This document shows positions 25,103 through 34,303 of a stretch of DNA of 64,000 nucleotides, piece by piece. Numbering within the stretch: the stretch's first letter is position 1; each line of letters begins with the position of its first letter. Position numbers and translations under genes: made by a program. The stretch is from Bacteroidales bacterium UBA5833 (GTDB lineage: Bacteria; Bacteroidota; Bacteroidia; Bacteroidales; Lentimicrobiaceae): contig DJGZ01000060.1 in assembly GCA_002433025.1 (NCBI GenBank), positions 168,548 through 232,547 of the forward strand, in the 5' to 3' direction. The notes under the pieces were generated by a model. The model saw nothing but the letters and a program-made list of their open reading frames with translations. It made no database searches and had not been told where the DNA came from.

Positions 25103-26101
25103 ATGAAAATGAAAAAATTTTTATTCACAATTACCACGCTGTGGCTGACACAGGTCCTTGCAGCCCAAACCAATGCAACTGATTACCTTAAAAGAGCACC
25201 AGGTATCCCGGTAAATGTGTGTAATGTAACCGGAAGTGTTCAGGATGCATTTCTTAATGATGTCAGGAATCTTTCATCAGTGATTCATGAAGATGCAGCC
25301 AATCGCAGCAGAGAAGCTGAAGAATATATGAAAAGCAATGAAGATCGGATGAAGGCCAACATGATGAAAAAATCAGGCATGTCAGATGAAGACATCATGA
25401 AGCTACAAAGCGGGAAAGAAATGACGGATGCTGAAGCACAGGCAATGGCCGATAAAATTTTGCAGCAACAAACCAACATTTCGCTCGATGAAGCAAAAAA
25501 CCTAAGCAAAATGAGCGATGCAGGTAAAGAGGCATGGGCACAAGGCTATGCTGCTGAACAAATGGCAGTTGCCCAGGCTAATCCAGGTCAAAACAAAGGT
25601 GATAGTGAGACAAACATGTCGATGTACGAATTACTTTCGGAGCAATCAACCTTGCGGTATAAGGTTACAGGTATGGAAAACCAGCTCAGACAACGATTCA
25701 TTGCCCTCGACAAGGATGCGGAAACAGCAAAAGCCTTACTTGAAGCTGATCTTAAACCATTTTATACCGAGTTGAACAGCATTAATGATGGTGAAGGATC
25801 CACCAGGGCAGATGTTGAACACGCTGAAAGGGTAATAAAGAAGATACAAGAAAAACAGGATGCCTACTGTCTGAAATTTACTCCCCGCATGCTTGAATTT
25901 ATTGAGCAGTGTAAAGAATCATATACCAAAGCATTACCTGATTACGACAGGCTTGAGGAAATCCAGTTTCAGGTAACCTCATTGCAAACCGGCACCAGCC
26001 TGATAACAACCGGAAAAGGAATGTATTCAATTCAGGCGGTGGAGCAATACCTGGACTATCTGGATGAGGCTTTCAGATACAAACTGTATCGTATTGATTA
26101 A
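25103..26101 (+). CDS. Secreted coiled-coil protein of unknown function
   Basis: A 332-residue exported protein with a signal peptide ending VLAAQ near residue 22. I do not recognise a family. The mature part is almost wholly helical and charged, with likely coiled coils at about 60-170 (many Met, Lys, Glu and Ala) and 190-285. Only three Cys residues are present in the mature chain (near 40, 254 and 271). It lies 30 bases after the OmpA-fusion gene and 63 bases before the Cys-rich TPR-like gene, so the three are probably one operon. A structural or adaptor role in the periplasm is plausible from sequence character alone. Confidence 0.75.
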   Translation: MKMKKFLFTITTLWLTQVLAAQTNATDYLKRAPGIPVNVCNVTGSVQDAFLNDVRNLSSVIHEDAANRSREAEEYMKSNEDRMKANMMKKSGMSDEDIMKLQSGKEMTDAEAQAMADKILQQQTNISLDEAKNLSKMSDAGKEAWAQGYAAEQMAVAQANPGQNKGDSETNMSMYELLSEQSTLRYKVTGMENQLRQRFIALDKDAETAKALLEADLKPFYTELNSINDGEGSTRADVEHAERVIKKIQEKQDAYCLKFTPRMLEFIEQCKESYTKALPDYDRLEEIQFQVTSLQTGTSLITTGKGMYSIQAVEQYLDYLDEAFRYKLYRID

Positions 26102-26164
26102 CATAAAGTAGCAGTTTTACTTTCGTCAGGAACCACCTGATTCATCACTCATTCATTCAAGGTA

Positions 26165-28261
26165 ATGAAGCAAGTTTTCATACTCATAGTGTTTTGTATT
26201 TCTTCTATAATCGCTCAGGCTCAGGCCAGTGCTGAAGAAAGTGCCCGGATAAGACAGCAAATGGCAAAAATCCGGCAAACTACCAATTGGGATGATCCTG
26301 CAGCAGCAAAAAAAGCAAATGAGGAAATCCAAAAGCTTGCCATTCAGTTATCAGGAGGAAAGCCTGTAATTGGATTTGACCGGAATACGGCTTCAAAAAG
26401 GACAGAATCTACTGATATTCATGTGAATGAAGTTAACAAGGAAGCAATTGTTGCGATTGCCGACCGTTTTTTTACACGATCCTACAAAGCGCTCGATGCT
26501 GTTTCACGAAACCAATTTGACCTTGATTTTAAAAAGGCGGAAAAACTGAACTTTTCAGCAAAAGCTGTTCGCGAACTGGGCGGAGCCGGAGCCGCATTGA
26601 TCACTTTTGGAAACGATCACAACTTTGCCTGTGTTTATATTGCCGCTGCTGTAAAAGTTTTCCCAACCGATACGTTGGCTGTCAATAACTTCGGCGGTTA
26701 CCTGCGCATTATCGATTCTATTGAAACCTCTCTCCCGATATTGCTTTTTGCCAATGGTCTTTTTTCAGAAAGTCCAGTGATTCTTACACAATTGGGCTGT
26801 AACTATCTTGAATTGAATGATGAGGTAAAAGGCGAAAAATACCTCAAAGAAGCATTGAAATATAACCCCGGATTTGGTCAGGCCCATTCGGCTTTGTGTG
26901 ATCTTTATCTCAAACAGGGGCGAATTGAGGATGCGTTTATCGAATTGCTCTCTGGTGTAAAAGGAATGGGATGCTCGTATATGCAGGCTTCGCAGAACCT
27001 GGCGTATATGAACGAGCAGGCTGAAAACAACCAGGACCTTAAGCAGAAAATGTGGGATGAAACCAAAAGAGAAATGGACCCTTCGGAGGCGTTGGCTTCT
27101 CTTGTACCAATCATCGACCGGTTGAAAATGCCTGATTTACAAACAAGTGATAAACCCGAAAACTGGATGGAAGGAGGAGGATATGGTAACGCTGTTTCGT
27201 CGTATAGCGCATTTCACAGTCAACTTATGGCTTTTGTAAGACAATCATTAGAAGTTCACAAGCAACAGCCGGTGCTTTCGCCAAATGCAGTTCTGCGCGA
27301 TTACCCGAACGAAAGGTTAGCCCTTGATCTGCTTACTGAATTGTTTTTCAGGGAATCGAAAAGAATAACTGATGATTATCAGGAATCGGTTGACCAGATT
27401 GCGCTGAGAGCCAATGATATAAAAGAAGATTACCTGAAAAGATATGAGCAGTACTCCACCGAATATGTTTCATGCATAGAAGGATGTGGTGGTGATGAAT
27501 ACTGCCTGAAGGAGTGCTTTCGGAAATATTGTTTGCAGGAGTGCCCCAGTGCCAGCAAATGCAATGAACAGTTACAGGACGAATACAAGAATTTTCGCAT
27601 GGCGTTCAGCCAGATGAGCAGCGATCAAACTAAACTACTCGACGATTTTTACGGATTTGCAGAACCCTGGTTTTCTAAAATCAGCAGTCAATACTGGAGT
27701 AAAATATATGCTTATGAAATTCAAAGAACAGCATTTTCAATAATTGCCAACAGTTTTGGCTCTTACCCACAGGCATTTCCGTTTCCTGCCCATAACGGAT
27801 GCGGAACCGATTGCTCCGTATTTGCTACCCCGACGCCTTTGCCACCATGTGAAGTTGAGAAGAAAGACCCAAAAGCCAATGACTGCCCACCGAACAACAA
27901 CTTTAAAATCTCAATTTCCATCTGTGATTTGGGTGTTGACTGCGAAAGTGTTGAATTTGGGTGTACCCTCATAGCTTCCGGTTCAATAAAGCGGAATTTC
28001 AAAAAGCACAATATCGCTATTTTTGCCGGAGTTGGCGCCAAAGCAGAATTGGGAGTGATGGCGGCCTCCGCCAAAGCAGGGGCAGTCGTTACAGTATCCG
28101 ATAATGGTGAAGTAGAAGATGTGGGTGTAAAAATGGATGTATCAGTGAGTGCAGGCGTAGGTATGGCCCGGGTTGGAGCTGCCACCGGAGGAAGTTATAC
28201 AGTGATGAAAGGAGGTTCATCGAAACTGAACTTCGCAACCGGAATGGGAAAACCAAAATAA
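26165..28261 (+). CDS. Large secreted TPR-like protein with Cys-rich segment
   Basis: A 698-residue exported protein; signal peptide ends AQAQ near residue 20. Residues about 80-310 contain TPR-like helix pairs (for example GCNYLELNDEVKGEKYLKEALKYNPGFGQAHSALCDL). Residues about 435-475 hold a cluster of seven Cys (SCIEGCGGDEYCLKECF and following), and about 550-610 a further group of Cys with Pro-rich linkers. These would form disulfides outside the cytoplasm. The last 90 residues are rich in Gly, Ala and Val with short beta-like segments (AGVGAKAELGVMAASAKAG). No named family recognised and no type IX sorting domain. Third gene of the unit starting at 23792. Confidence 0.78.
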   Translation: MKQVFILIVFCISSIIAQAQASAEESARIRQQMAKIRQTTNWDDPAAAKKANEEIQKLAIQLSGGKPVIGFDRNTASKRTESTDIHVNEVNKEAIVAIADRFFTRSYKALDAVSRNQFDLDFKKAEKLNFSAKAVRELGGAGAALITFGNDHNFACVYIAAAVKVFPTDTLAVNNFGGYLRIIDSIETSLPILLFANGLFSESPVILTQLGCNYLELNDEVKGEKYLKEALKYNPGFGQAHSALCDLYLKQGRIEDAFIELLSGVKGMGCSYMQASQNLAYMNEQAENNQDLKQKMWDETKREMDPSEALASLVPIIDRLKMPDLQTSDKPENWMEGGGYGNAVSSYSAFHSQLMAFVRQSLEVHKQQPVLSPNAVLRDYPNERLALDLLTELFFRESKRITDDYQESVDQIALRANDIKEDYLKRYEQYSTEYVSCIEGCGGDEYCLKECFRKYCLQECPSASKCNEQLQDEYKNFRMAFSQMSSDQTKLLDDFYGFAEPWFSKISSQYWSKIYAYEIQRTAFSIIANSFGSYPQAFPFPAHNGCGTDCSVFATPTPLPPCEVEKKDPKANDCPPNNNFKISISICDLGVDCESVEFGCTLIASGSIKRNFKKHNIAIFAGVGAKAELGVMAASAKAGAVVTVSDNGEVEDVGVKMDVSVSAGVGMARVGAATGGSYTVMKGGSSKLNFATGMGKPK

Positions 28262-29018
28262 TCCTGTTGAGTTTTCAAATGACAAACCATTGTAACAGCG
28301 AAATATCAGCATGATGCAATGGGTTGGCTGACTTGCCGGAAAGGAGTACGGGCAAGCTTATTCTGGATTCGGTATCGCCATGCAAATTTGTCTTTACAAA
28401 TAGCAGTCAATGGTCGCTGCCAGGAATAAAGAAACAGGAGAAAAAACAAATTCAGAACAGAATTTAAGATCGGATTTTCCAGGAAAGAACGGGCGGCGTT
28501 TTCACCGGATGATCAAAAATACAGGTATATTCCGGAGGTGGAATATCTCCGGTAAGCGCCTCATCAGGTTATGAAACCAGGAGAGCCTGTTCCCACCCAT
28601 CGTCAGGGCAAATCCTGAGTATTAAAATAAAAACCTCCCGAAGTCAGCCAAACAAATTATTGTACTGACCATTTCTATGGACAAAAATTATCTTCAGAAG
28701 GAATTCGAAAATTGCCAGAAATATCAGTATTACGGTGAAACCTGTAACATGAAAAGGTTTTTGATTTCGTAAAATCAGGAGGATATTGAAAGGCTTTTGA
28801 TAATGATTGGAAAATAGGTTGGTTTGAGCTCCTATTAATCATAAGCAGCACATGGCAATAGCAAAACGAGATTTTTCCACATGAGATCCGCAAAAAAATA
28901 TCAATCAAAACCTGAACTGATCCCCGCCGGGTTTTAAAACAATGCTGTTTACAGAAATCAACCCGAAATTAAAAATCCGTGTTTCCACGGAAAAGAATGA
29001 CTTTGTATCTTTACCATC
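28262..29018. other. 757-base spacer with no supported gene
   Basis: Both strands are full of stops; short frames such as 28675-28908 (minus) have no family features. The only clear structures are two overlapping, mutually exclusive hairpins at 28527-28552: ATATTCC/GGAATAT (loop GGAGGT) and CCGGAG/CTCCGG. A small perfect stem TCCGTG/CACGGA lies at 28976-28991, upstream of the next gene. The stretch may hold a decayed gene or a regulatory RNA, but nothing proves either. Confidence 0.5.
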
Positions 29019-29822
29019 ATGAAAGTAAACCGGAAACTGAGCATAGCAGCCAACTCACTGGCCTATTACCTGCTCTCCTATTTCTTTGTATTTATTGTTC
29101 ATCAGGCATTTACCATTCTTGCCGCCAGGTTGTTCAGATTTAATATAGAATTGAATTATACGAATGTTAAATTCCTGGTATCACGCTATGAATGGTATTT
29201 TGACTCAGTTAAGATTATATACAGTGCAGGGCCCCTGGCATGCATGATGCTGTCACTGTTTATGATCGTTGTAGCCTTCCGCTACAGGGAGTATTCAGGC
29301 AAACTGAAACTGTTTTTTTTATGGGGTTTTGTTCATAGCCTGAGCATGTTGCTTGGATCTGCTTATGCAGGGGCTCTGCTCGGGGAAGGCTTCGGCCACG
29401 TGCTGATTTGGATGTTTCTGCCCGATACCGGAAAACTCATCGTTACGCTTGTCTCCCTATTTTTACTTGCCGCTGCAGGTTTTGCCATTACACGGTTGTT
29501 CCTGCTCAGCGGGAACAGCTATTACAATCATCTGAAAACAGATGGCATTGCCTCCTTTCTGATGTTCCAGCTTGTCATTCCGTTTATCGCCGGTACCATA
29601 CTGATCATTCTTCTCAGGCTTCCCGTTGACTTCTACGAAATATTAAGGATTGTCACTCCCGTAATGATAGTTTTACCTGTATGGCTCAATAGCCAGGGTT
29701 CAACAGATCTGTTTTATGATGAGACGCCCAGGGAAATAAAAATAAGCGGCAACCTGATGATCGCCGCTCTTATTATCATTGGATTATACCGTTTAGCTTT
29801 GAATTGCCCGGTTCAGTTTTAA
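29019..29822 (+). CDS. Hypothetical inner-membrane protein
   Basis: A 267-residue integral membrane protein with about six to seven hydrophobic segments (near 12-35, 67-85, 100-122, 136-160, 180-200, 212-225 and 245-260). I do not recognise the family, and no enzyme motif is visible; the HQAF in the first helix is not a zinc HExxH motif. A TATCTTTA sequence lies at 29007-29014 but is too close to the ATG to be a standard promoter. Its stop codon overlaps by four bases the stop codon of the convergent M14 peptidase gene (29819-29822). Confidence 0.75.
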   Translation: MKVNRKLSIAANSLAYYLLSYFFVFIVHQAFTILAARLFRFNIELNYTNVKFLVSRYEWYFDSVKIIYSAGPLACMMLSLFMIVVAFRYREYSGKLKLFFLWGFVHSLSMLLGSAYAGALLGEGFGHVLIWMFLPDTGKLIVTLVSLFLLAAAGFAITRLFLLSGNSYYNHLKTDGIASFLMFQLVIPFIAGTILIILLRLPVDFYEILRIVTPVMIVLPVWLNSQGSTDLFYDETPREIKISGNLMIAALIIIGLYRLALNCPVQF

Positions 29823-32128
29823 TTCCTGATGATCAGTTTCCTGGTGTAAATCCCTTTGGAAGTCCTCACGGTCAGCAAATACAATCCTTCCCCTGCCACC
29901 ATTTCCGGTACATTAAGAAAACTCCGGTCCGCTGTGGCTGAATAAACCATTCTTCCCGAAACATCATTAATCTGAATCTCCCTGATCGGATCATTGTCTG
30001 AGCGGATCATAAAACCGGACTTTCCTGCGGGGTTCGGATATACCTGAACAGGATCAGGTTTATTAAGCTGGCGAATACCCACTCCGCTGTCGCAGGTAAT
30101 GATTGCTTCCCAACCACTTCCCGTATTTTCAGCATCAGAAACAAAAACGAAGGTAACTGCACCTCCTCCCACCGAGGTAAGGATGTCGTCAGGGAGAGTG
30201 TTTCCGCAAAGCCTTGCTATCAATGGAGCTGTCGCATCCGGCCCGTCGTAAACCAGCAGGGCATCTCCCGCACAATCCGTTGAATTTTCTATATCAAAGC
30301 TTAAAAAACGAATCCTGAAAACCCTGTCGGGATCATCAGCATAAAAAGTTGTGGTCAGGTTTTCATTGTTGTTGTATGCGCCATCAGGTCCATTGCTGTC
30401 GAAAAACCGGGCATTACAGGTGGTGCTTCCCGGATTGCCTATATAGAAATCCGGCTCTATGGTGATGTAATTCTCAATGGACAGTTGATTACTACCAATC
30501 ATATTCTCAACATACAGGGTTACATCATAACTTCCCGGCTGGCTGTAGGTGACAACCGGCGATGGTTCCGTTGACGTCTGAATATCAGCGCCCTCAAAGG
30601 TCCACAGGCGGCTGGTCGGATTTCCTCCTGAATTATCAAAAAACTGCACACTTCCACCGGGATAGGTTGTTGTGGTTGAGGAGGTGAAAGCCGGAATTGC
30701 TGAGCCATCCCACAATTTCACATTTCGTATGGTGGTTGATTTATCGTTCACAACAACATTTCTGACTGTTTTTGGCAAATATCCCTCGGCAATAAAGGTA
30801 AGGTTGTAAGTGCCCGCCTTCAGCAGCCGGTGGTAATTCCCTACAGGGAGGGATGAAAAGACCATGGAACTGTCCATATCATGTCCGCTGATCAGCACCT
30901 GGGCTACAATAGGCTCTCCCGTAACGGTATCGGTAACCACCCCGTGAACACCAAACTGGACCTGTTCAAGGTAATTCAGCATGGAGCGGTAGTTGTATTC
31001 CCAGAAATTCAGTAACTGGCTGGCCGGCAATAGTTTCGTATTTGAAATCTCAAGCGTAACCTCCCTGCATTGCTGAAAATAGTTCATGTAATCCTGACGG
31101 CCGCCGGTAATACGATACCATGCATAGCCATGGGTAATTCCGTTATCAAGATCGTCAAAATAACCATTCGGACTGTGCGCCTGAGCGGTATCAGCATACT
31201 CGCGCGAAACCATCACCCACCAGTTATTATCGGCTGTTACCCGGCTCCAGGTATCCCAGGGATAATTCACGACTTCTGCCCCACCATGAAAATTTGCGCC
31301 CATCACAAAATCGCGTTCTTCGGCAAAATTCATAAAGGCTATGGTTTCAGGCTGCCACGGGTTGCCATCAGGATGCGGTCCATCTGCCGGATCGGGATAG
31401 TTCCTGTTCAGATCCACGTTGTTGGCATTGTAACGCCTGGCACCGTTCACCGTCTGGTTACCCCCGTAATAAGTGCCATCCGGATTCGCCAGCGGATTGA
31501 TCCAGATATCGGTACTGTTTATCATATTGGTAATCCGGGGATCCTGATTATAATTAGTAAGCAGGTAGTCAATAAGGTGTAATGTCAGTATATAACCTGT
31601 AGTTTCATCCCCATGGATAGTAGCTGTATAGAGAAATTCCGGTTCATTTTCCTCCACATCCACATTGTCGGATATCCTCACAGCCAGCAGTTTACGGCCA
31701 CTGGGCAAGGTTGCTATGGTATGCAGGCTGCAGATATCAGGATAATCGGCTGCAAACTGCGCCATTATTTCTTCGTAGGCAGTGTATGTCGGATAATAAT
31801 TCCAGTCAAGCACCTGCCGCGGATCTGACGACACCCGAACATCGGCCTGGTCTCCGGGATGCGGAAGTAGTTCGAAACCTGAAACCCCTGAAACCATCAA
31901 TTTTTCAAATTCCTTCCGGCTGGCATAGGCATACACCGTATTTCCATCGATTTTGTCAATACTGATGATTTTGGTCAGCCAATTAGCGTCAGGCGCGGCA
32001 TCTGGCAAAGCAAAATAAATTTCTCCGGTTGTCATGAAAAGATCATCCGGATTGAAATCCCTTATGTTTTTCTGAGCAAAGGCAGTTACGGCAGTCAGTA
32101 AAAGTAAAGCAGCGGCAAGTTTTTTCAT
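29819..32128 (-). CDS. Secreted M14 zinc carboxypeptidase with type IX sorting domain
   Basis: A 769-residue secreted metallocarboxypeptidase when started at the ATG at 32128, which begins the signal peptide MKKLAAALLLL. Zinc ligands are His172 and Glu175 (IHGDETTG) and His281 (NFHGGAEVV); the general base is Glu360 (VTLEIS). NPDG and DLNRNY supply substrate-binding residues. After the catalytic domain come a CarboxypepD_reg domain, a PKD-like domain (FTSSTTTTYPGGSVQFFDNSGG), a CUB-like domain with Cys pairs and a Por secretion C-terminal domain (VYPNPAGKSG to TRKLIIRN). It trims C-terminal residues of extracellular peptides. It follows dapA by 25 bases. Confidence 0.92.
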   Translation of the reverse strand: MKKLAAALLLLTAVTAFAQKNIRDFNPDDLFMTTGEIYFALPDAAPDANWLTKIISIDKIDGNTVYAYASRKEFEKLMVSGVSGFELLPHPGDQADVRVSSDPRQVLDWNYYPTYTAYEEIMAQFAADYPDICSLHTIATLPSGRKLLAVRISDNVDVEENEPEFLYTATIHGDETTGYILTLHLIDYLLTNYNQDPRITNMINSTDIWINPLANPDGTYYGGNQTVNGARRYNANNVDLNRNYPDPADGPHPDGNPWQPETIAFMNFAEERDFVMGANFHGGAEVVNYPWDTWSRVTADNNWWVMVSREYADTAQAHSPNGYFDDLDNGITHGYAWYRITGGRQDYMNYFQQCREVTLEISNTKLLPASQLLNFWEYNYRSMLNYLEQVQFGVHGVVTDTVTGEPIVAQVLISGHDMDSSMVFSSLPVGNYHRLLKAGTYNLTFIAEGYLPKTVRNVVVNDKSTTIRNVKLWDGSAIPAFTSSTTTTYPGGSVQFFDNSGGNPTSRLWTFEGADIQTSTEPSPVVTYSQPGSYDVTLYVENMIGSNQLSIENYITIEPDFYIGNPGSTTCNARFFDSNGPDGAYNNNENLTTTFYADDPDRVFRIRFLSFDIENSTDCAGDALLVYDGPDATAPLIARLCGNTLPDDILTSVGGGAVTFVFVSDAENTGSGWEAIITCDSGVGIRQLNKPDPVQVYPNPAGKSGFMIRSDNDPIREIQINDVSGRMVYSATADRSFLNVPEMVAGEGLYLLTVRTSKGIYTRKLIIRN

Positions 32129-32153
32129 TTCTGATAGTTTTTCTTTGAACAGG

Positions 32154-33053
32154 TCAGCATTCAATTCCCTTTTCCTTTAACTCTGCGATCAGATTGTTGA
32201 TCAGATTCTGCGTGGCTTTGTTCACTTTCACCACCGGTAACCGCAGATTGTTGGGAACAATTTTCATACATTCCAACGCGGCTTTGATCCCCCCCGGGCT
32301 TCCGTCAGAGAACAAGCCGTCAATCAACGGAAGCAGCAGGTAATGCAGGCGGCGGGCTTCGTCCATCTTTCCCTGCAGAGCTGCATTTACCATAGAAGAG
32401 AATGCCGCAGGGTAGGCATTGGCTACCACTGAGATAACTCCATTGGCCCCGGCAGCAATCAAAGGCATGGTGATGCCGTCATCGCCCGAAATCACCAGAA
32501 AATCCTTGGGCTTATTACGGATAATCTCCATAATCTGGCTCATGTTGCCTGAGGCCTCCTTAACACCAATGATATTCTCGAACTCCGCAGCAAGTTCAAG
32601 CGTGGTTTCTGCCTTCATATTGACACTTGTTCTGCCGGGAACATTGTACAGTATAACCGGCAAAGGACTGGCACTGGCAATGTGCTTGTAGTGCAGATAA
32701 AGGCCTCTTTGTGAAGGTTTATTATAATAAGGCGTCACCGATAAAATGGCATCAAAGCCATCAGGATCAAAAACCTGAAGATTATTGATTACCTCTTGTG
32801 TATTATAACCTCCCATGCCCAAAACCAAAGGGCACCGTTGCGCAACCTGATCCCTGACATACTGAATCAAAGCATTCTTCTCGTCTTTCGACAAAGTGGC
32901 CGCTTCACCGGTTGTTCCAAGGACTACAAGGTAATTGACCCCGTTCGAAATGGTGTGTTCTATCAATTTCCCGAGAGATCCGAAATCGATGGTCCCTTGT
33001 TTGTGAAAAGGGGTAACAAGTGCAACCCCTGTTCCTTTTAAATATTTCTTCAT
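32154..33053 (-). CDS. dapA: 4-hydroxy-tetrahydrodipicolinate synthase
   Basis: A 299-residue cytoplasmic TIM-barrel enzyme of lysine and diaminopimelate synthesis, which condenses pyruvate with aspartate semialdehyde. The Schiff-base Lys is 165 (IIGVKEASG), the catalytic Tyr is 136 with Arg141 in LYNVPGRTSVNM, and the GTTGE loop is at 46-50. Length is standard. It lies 36 bases after the DUF6913 gene and 25 bases before the M14 peptidase gene on the minus strand. The DUF6913-dapA pairing is known in Bacteroidota. Confidence 0.95.
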   Translation of the reverse strand: MKKYLKGTGVALVTPFHKQGTIDFGSLGKLIEHTISNGVNYLVVLGTTGEAATLSKDEKNALIQYVRDQVAQRCPLVLGMGGYNTQEVINNLQVFDPDGFDAILSVTPYYNKPSQRGLYLHYKHIASASPLPVILYNVPGRTSVNMKAETTLELAAEFENIIGVKEASGNMSQIMEIIRNKPKDFLVISGDDGITMPLIAAGANGVISVVANAYPAAFSSMVNAALQGKMDEARRLHYLLLPLIDGLFSDGSPGGIKAALECMKIVPNNLRLPVVKVNKATQNLINNLIAELKEKGIEC

Positions 33054-33089
33054 AGCTCTGATTTATAAGGTATCAAGTAGAGGAATCAA

Positions 33090-33671
33090 TTATCCGTTAA
33101 ACCTGAATGCACTGGTGTAATAAATAAGATGCCTGATCAACGCTTCACTTTCAGTTTCCTGGTCTGTTTCAATCATCAGATCATAAGGAAGATTACCGGC
33201 TTCTGCTTCGCCCTTACGTCCGAGTTTGAATCCTGCCTTTGATAATACTGCAATATAATACAGCGGAAACTCATTGGTTGTCCCTAAGTCAATCAGCATA
33301 TCAAACGGATGATTGATAAAATGTGCAACAAATCCCGCACTCGGGCGGTAAAAAAGATCAAGATTCCGGGGCTGTATAATGTCGTAGGCAAGTTTTTGTG
33401 CATAGTATGGCGGCAATTTCCGGTATTTGTAAAATCCGATTACCTGTACCTTTTTACCTTGCTCCTGGAGGCTGCGTGCAAACCGGCTAACCCGGTCATA
33501 CTCAGTCTCGGATGTCATATTAAAAAGTATACCGATATCACGGGCTTCAGCAAGATTTACTGCCCGTCGTATCCGGCCGTCCCTGGCAGCTTCCTTACGC
33601 AAAGCCCGCTTGCCGAATGCAATCCTCAATTTTTTAATCAGACTCAATCCTGAAGTTTTATGTCGTTGCAA
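33090..33671 (-). CDS. DUF6913 family protein
   Basis: A 193-residue basic cytoplasmic protein specific to Bacteroidota. The N-terminal 45 residues are Lys/Arg-rich and helical, followed by an alpha/beta part with the AEARDIGILFN and VQVIGFYKYRKLP segments and IDLGTTNEFPLYYIAVLS near residue 128. The family has no assigned function. The reading frame opens with TTG at 33671 and no ATG occurs before the conserved part, so TTG is the likely start. It precedes dapA by 36 bases and is likely co-transcribed. Confidence 0.8.
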   Translation of the reverse strand: MQRHKTSGLSLIKKLRIAFGKRALRKEAARDGRIRRAVNLAEARDIGILFNMTSETEYDRVSRFARSLQEQGKKVQVIGFYKYRKLPPYYAQKLAYDIIQPRNLDLFYRPSAGFVAHFINHPFDMLIDLGTTNEFPLYYIAVLSKAGFKLGRKGEAEAGNLPYDLMIETDQETESEALIRHLIYYTSAFRFNG

Positions 33672-33734
33672 TTAACAGGCTGATCAACGGACAGATCAAC
33701 CTGAAAAATTAAATACGGTATTCAGCCATAAAAA

Positions 33735-33763
33735 TATAAAACAATTGGTCTGCAAAGGCAGAC
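33735..33763 (-). terminator. Possible terminator of the flavin reductase unit
   Basis: GTCTGC and GCAGAC at 33748-33763 form a perfect 6-base-pair stem with a 4-base loop. On the minus strand it is followed by a T-rich stretch, 24 bases after the stop at 33788. A T run also lies on the plus side, so it could work both ways. Short stem, moderate support. Confidence 0.4.
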
Positions 33764-33787
33764 TAATGTGTTTTTTTGCTGAAATAC

Positions 33788-34303
33788 TTACTTTATCCCG
33801 CAATTTAGGATTTCGCCGATAAACATGCGATGATAGTCCCTGTCCGGATAATTGCGTCCGATCGAATGATCAAGGAAGTTCTCCGGCCTGAGATCATCAA
33901 AATAGAGTTTCCGGCACTCCAGGTAAATATTTGCCTGCCTGAAGGTAATACTGCCGGAGGGGGTCAGGCAGGGCGATAAACCAGTTACAGATGCTTTATC
34001 CACATCGCGTCCCGAATGAGCACCGCAGAACTGCAAGGCTGGCCTGAATGCGGAGTCAAAGAAACTACAGGTAAACAGGTCGTTATCCTGAACAAATTGA
34101 AAAGTAAACCGCCGGGGCCTTATAAAGATGAAAGCCACCGGTTTATTCCAGAGCATCCCCAAACCGCCCCAACTGGCGGTCATGGTGTTATAATTATCCG
34201 GGCTTCCTGCCGTTATCAGCATCCACTCTTCCCCTATCAGCCTGATAGCATTTTTTTCCAATCCAGCGGGTTGAATCAATTTAAAATCACCGTTAGTTTC
34301 CAT
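33788..34303 (-). CDS. Flavin reductase-like FMN-binding protein
   Basis: A 171-residue split-barrel flavoprotein. The family marks are MLITAGSPDNYNTMTASWGGLGMLWNKPVAFIFIRP near the start, which places FMN phosphate-binding Thr/Ser residues, and FTFQFVQDNDLFTCSFF. It should bind FMN and reduce flavin or act in a small-molecule redox step; partner unknown. No signal peptide. Its first 11 bases overlap the end of the peptide-binding lipoprotein gene (34293-34303), so the two are probably translated together, an unexpected pairing. Confidence 0.82.
   Translation of the reverse strand: METNGDFKLIQPAGLEKNAIRLIGEEWMLITAGSPDNYNTMTASWGGLGMLWNKPVAFIFIRPRRFTFQFVQDNDLFTCSFFDSAFRPALQFCGAHSGRDVDKASVTGLSPCLTPSGSITFRQANIYLECRKLYFDDLRPENFLDHSIGRNYPDRDYHRMFIGEILNCGIK

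Noticed and set aside
28675..28908. 77-residue minus-strand frame in a gene-free spacer
   Set aside because: No domain, signal peptide or promoter; amino acid make-up looks random.
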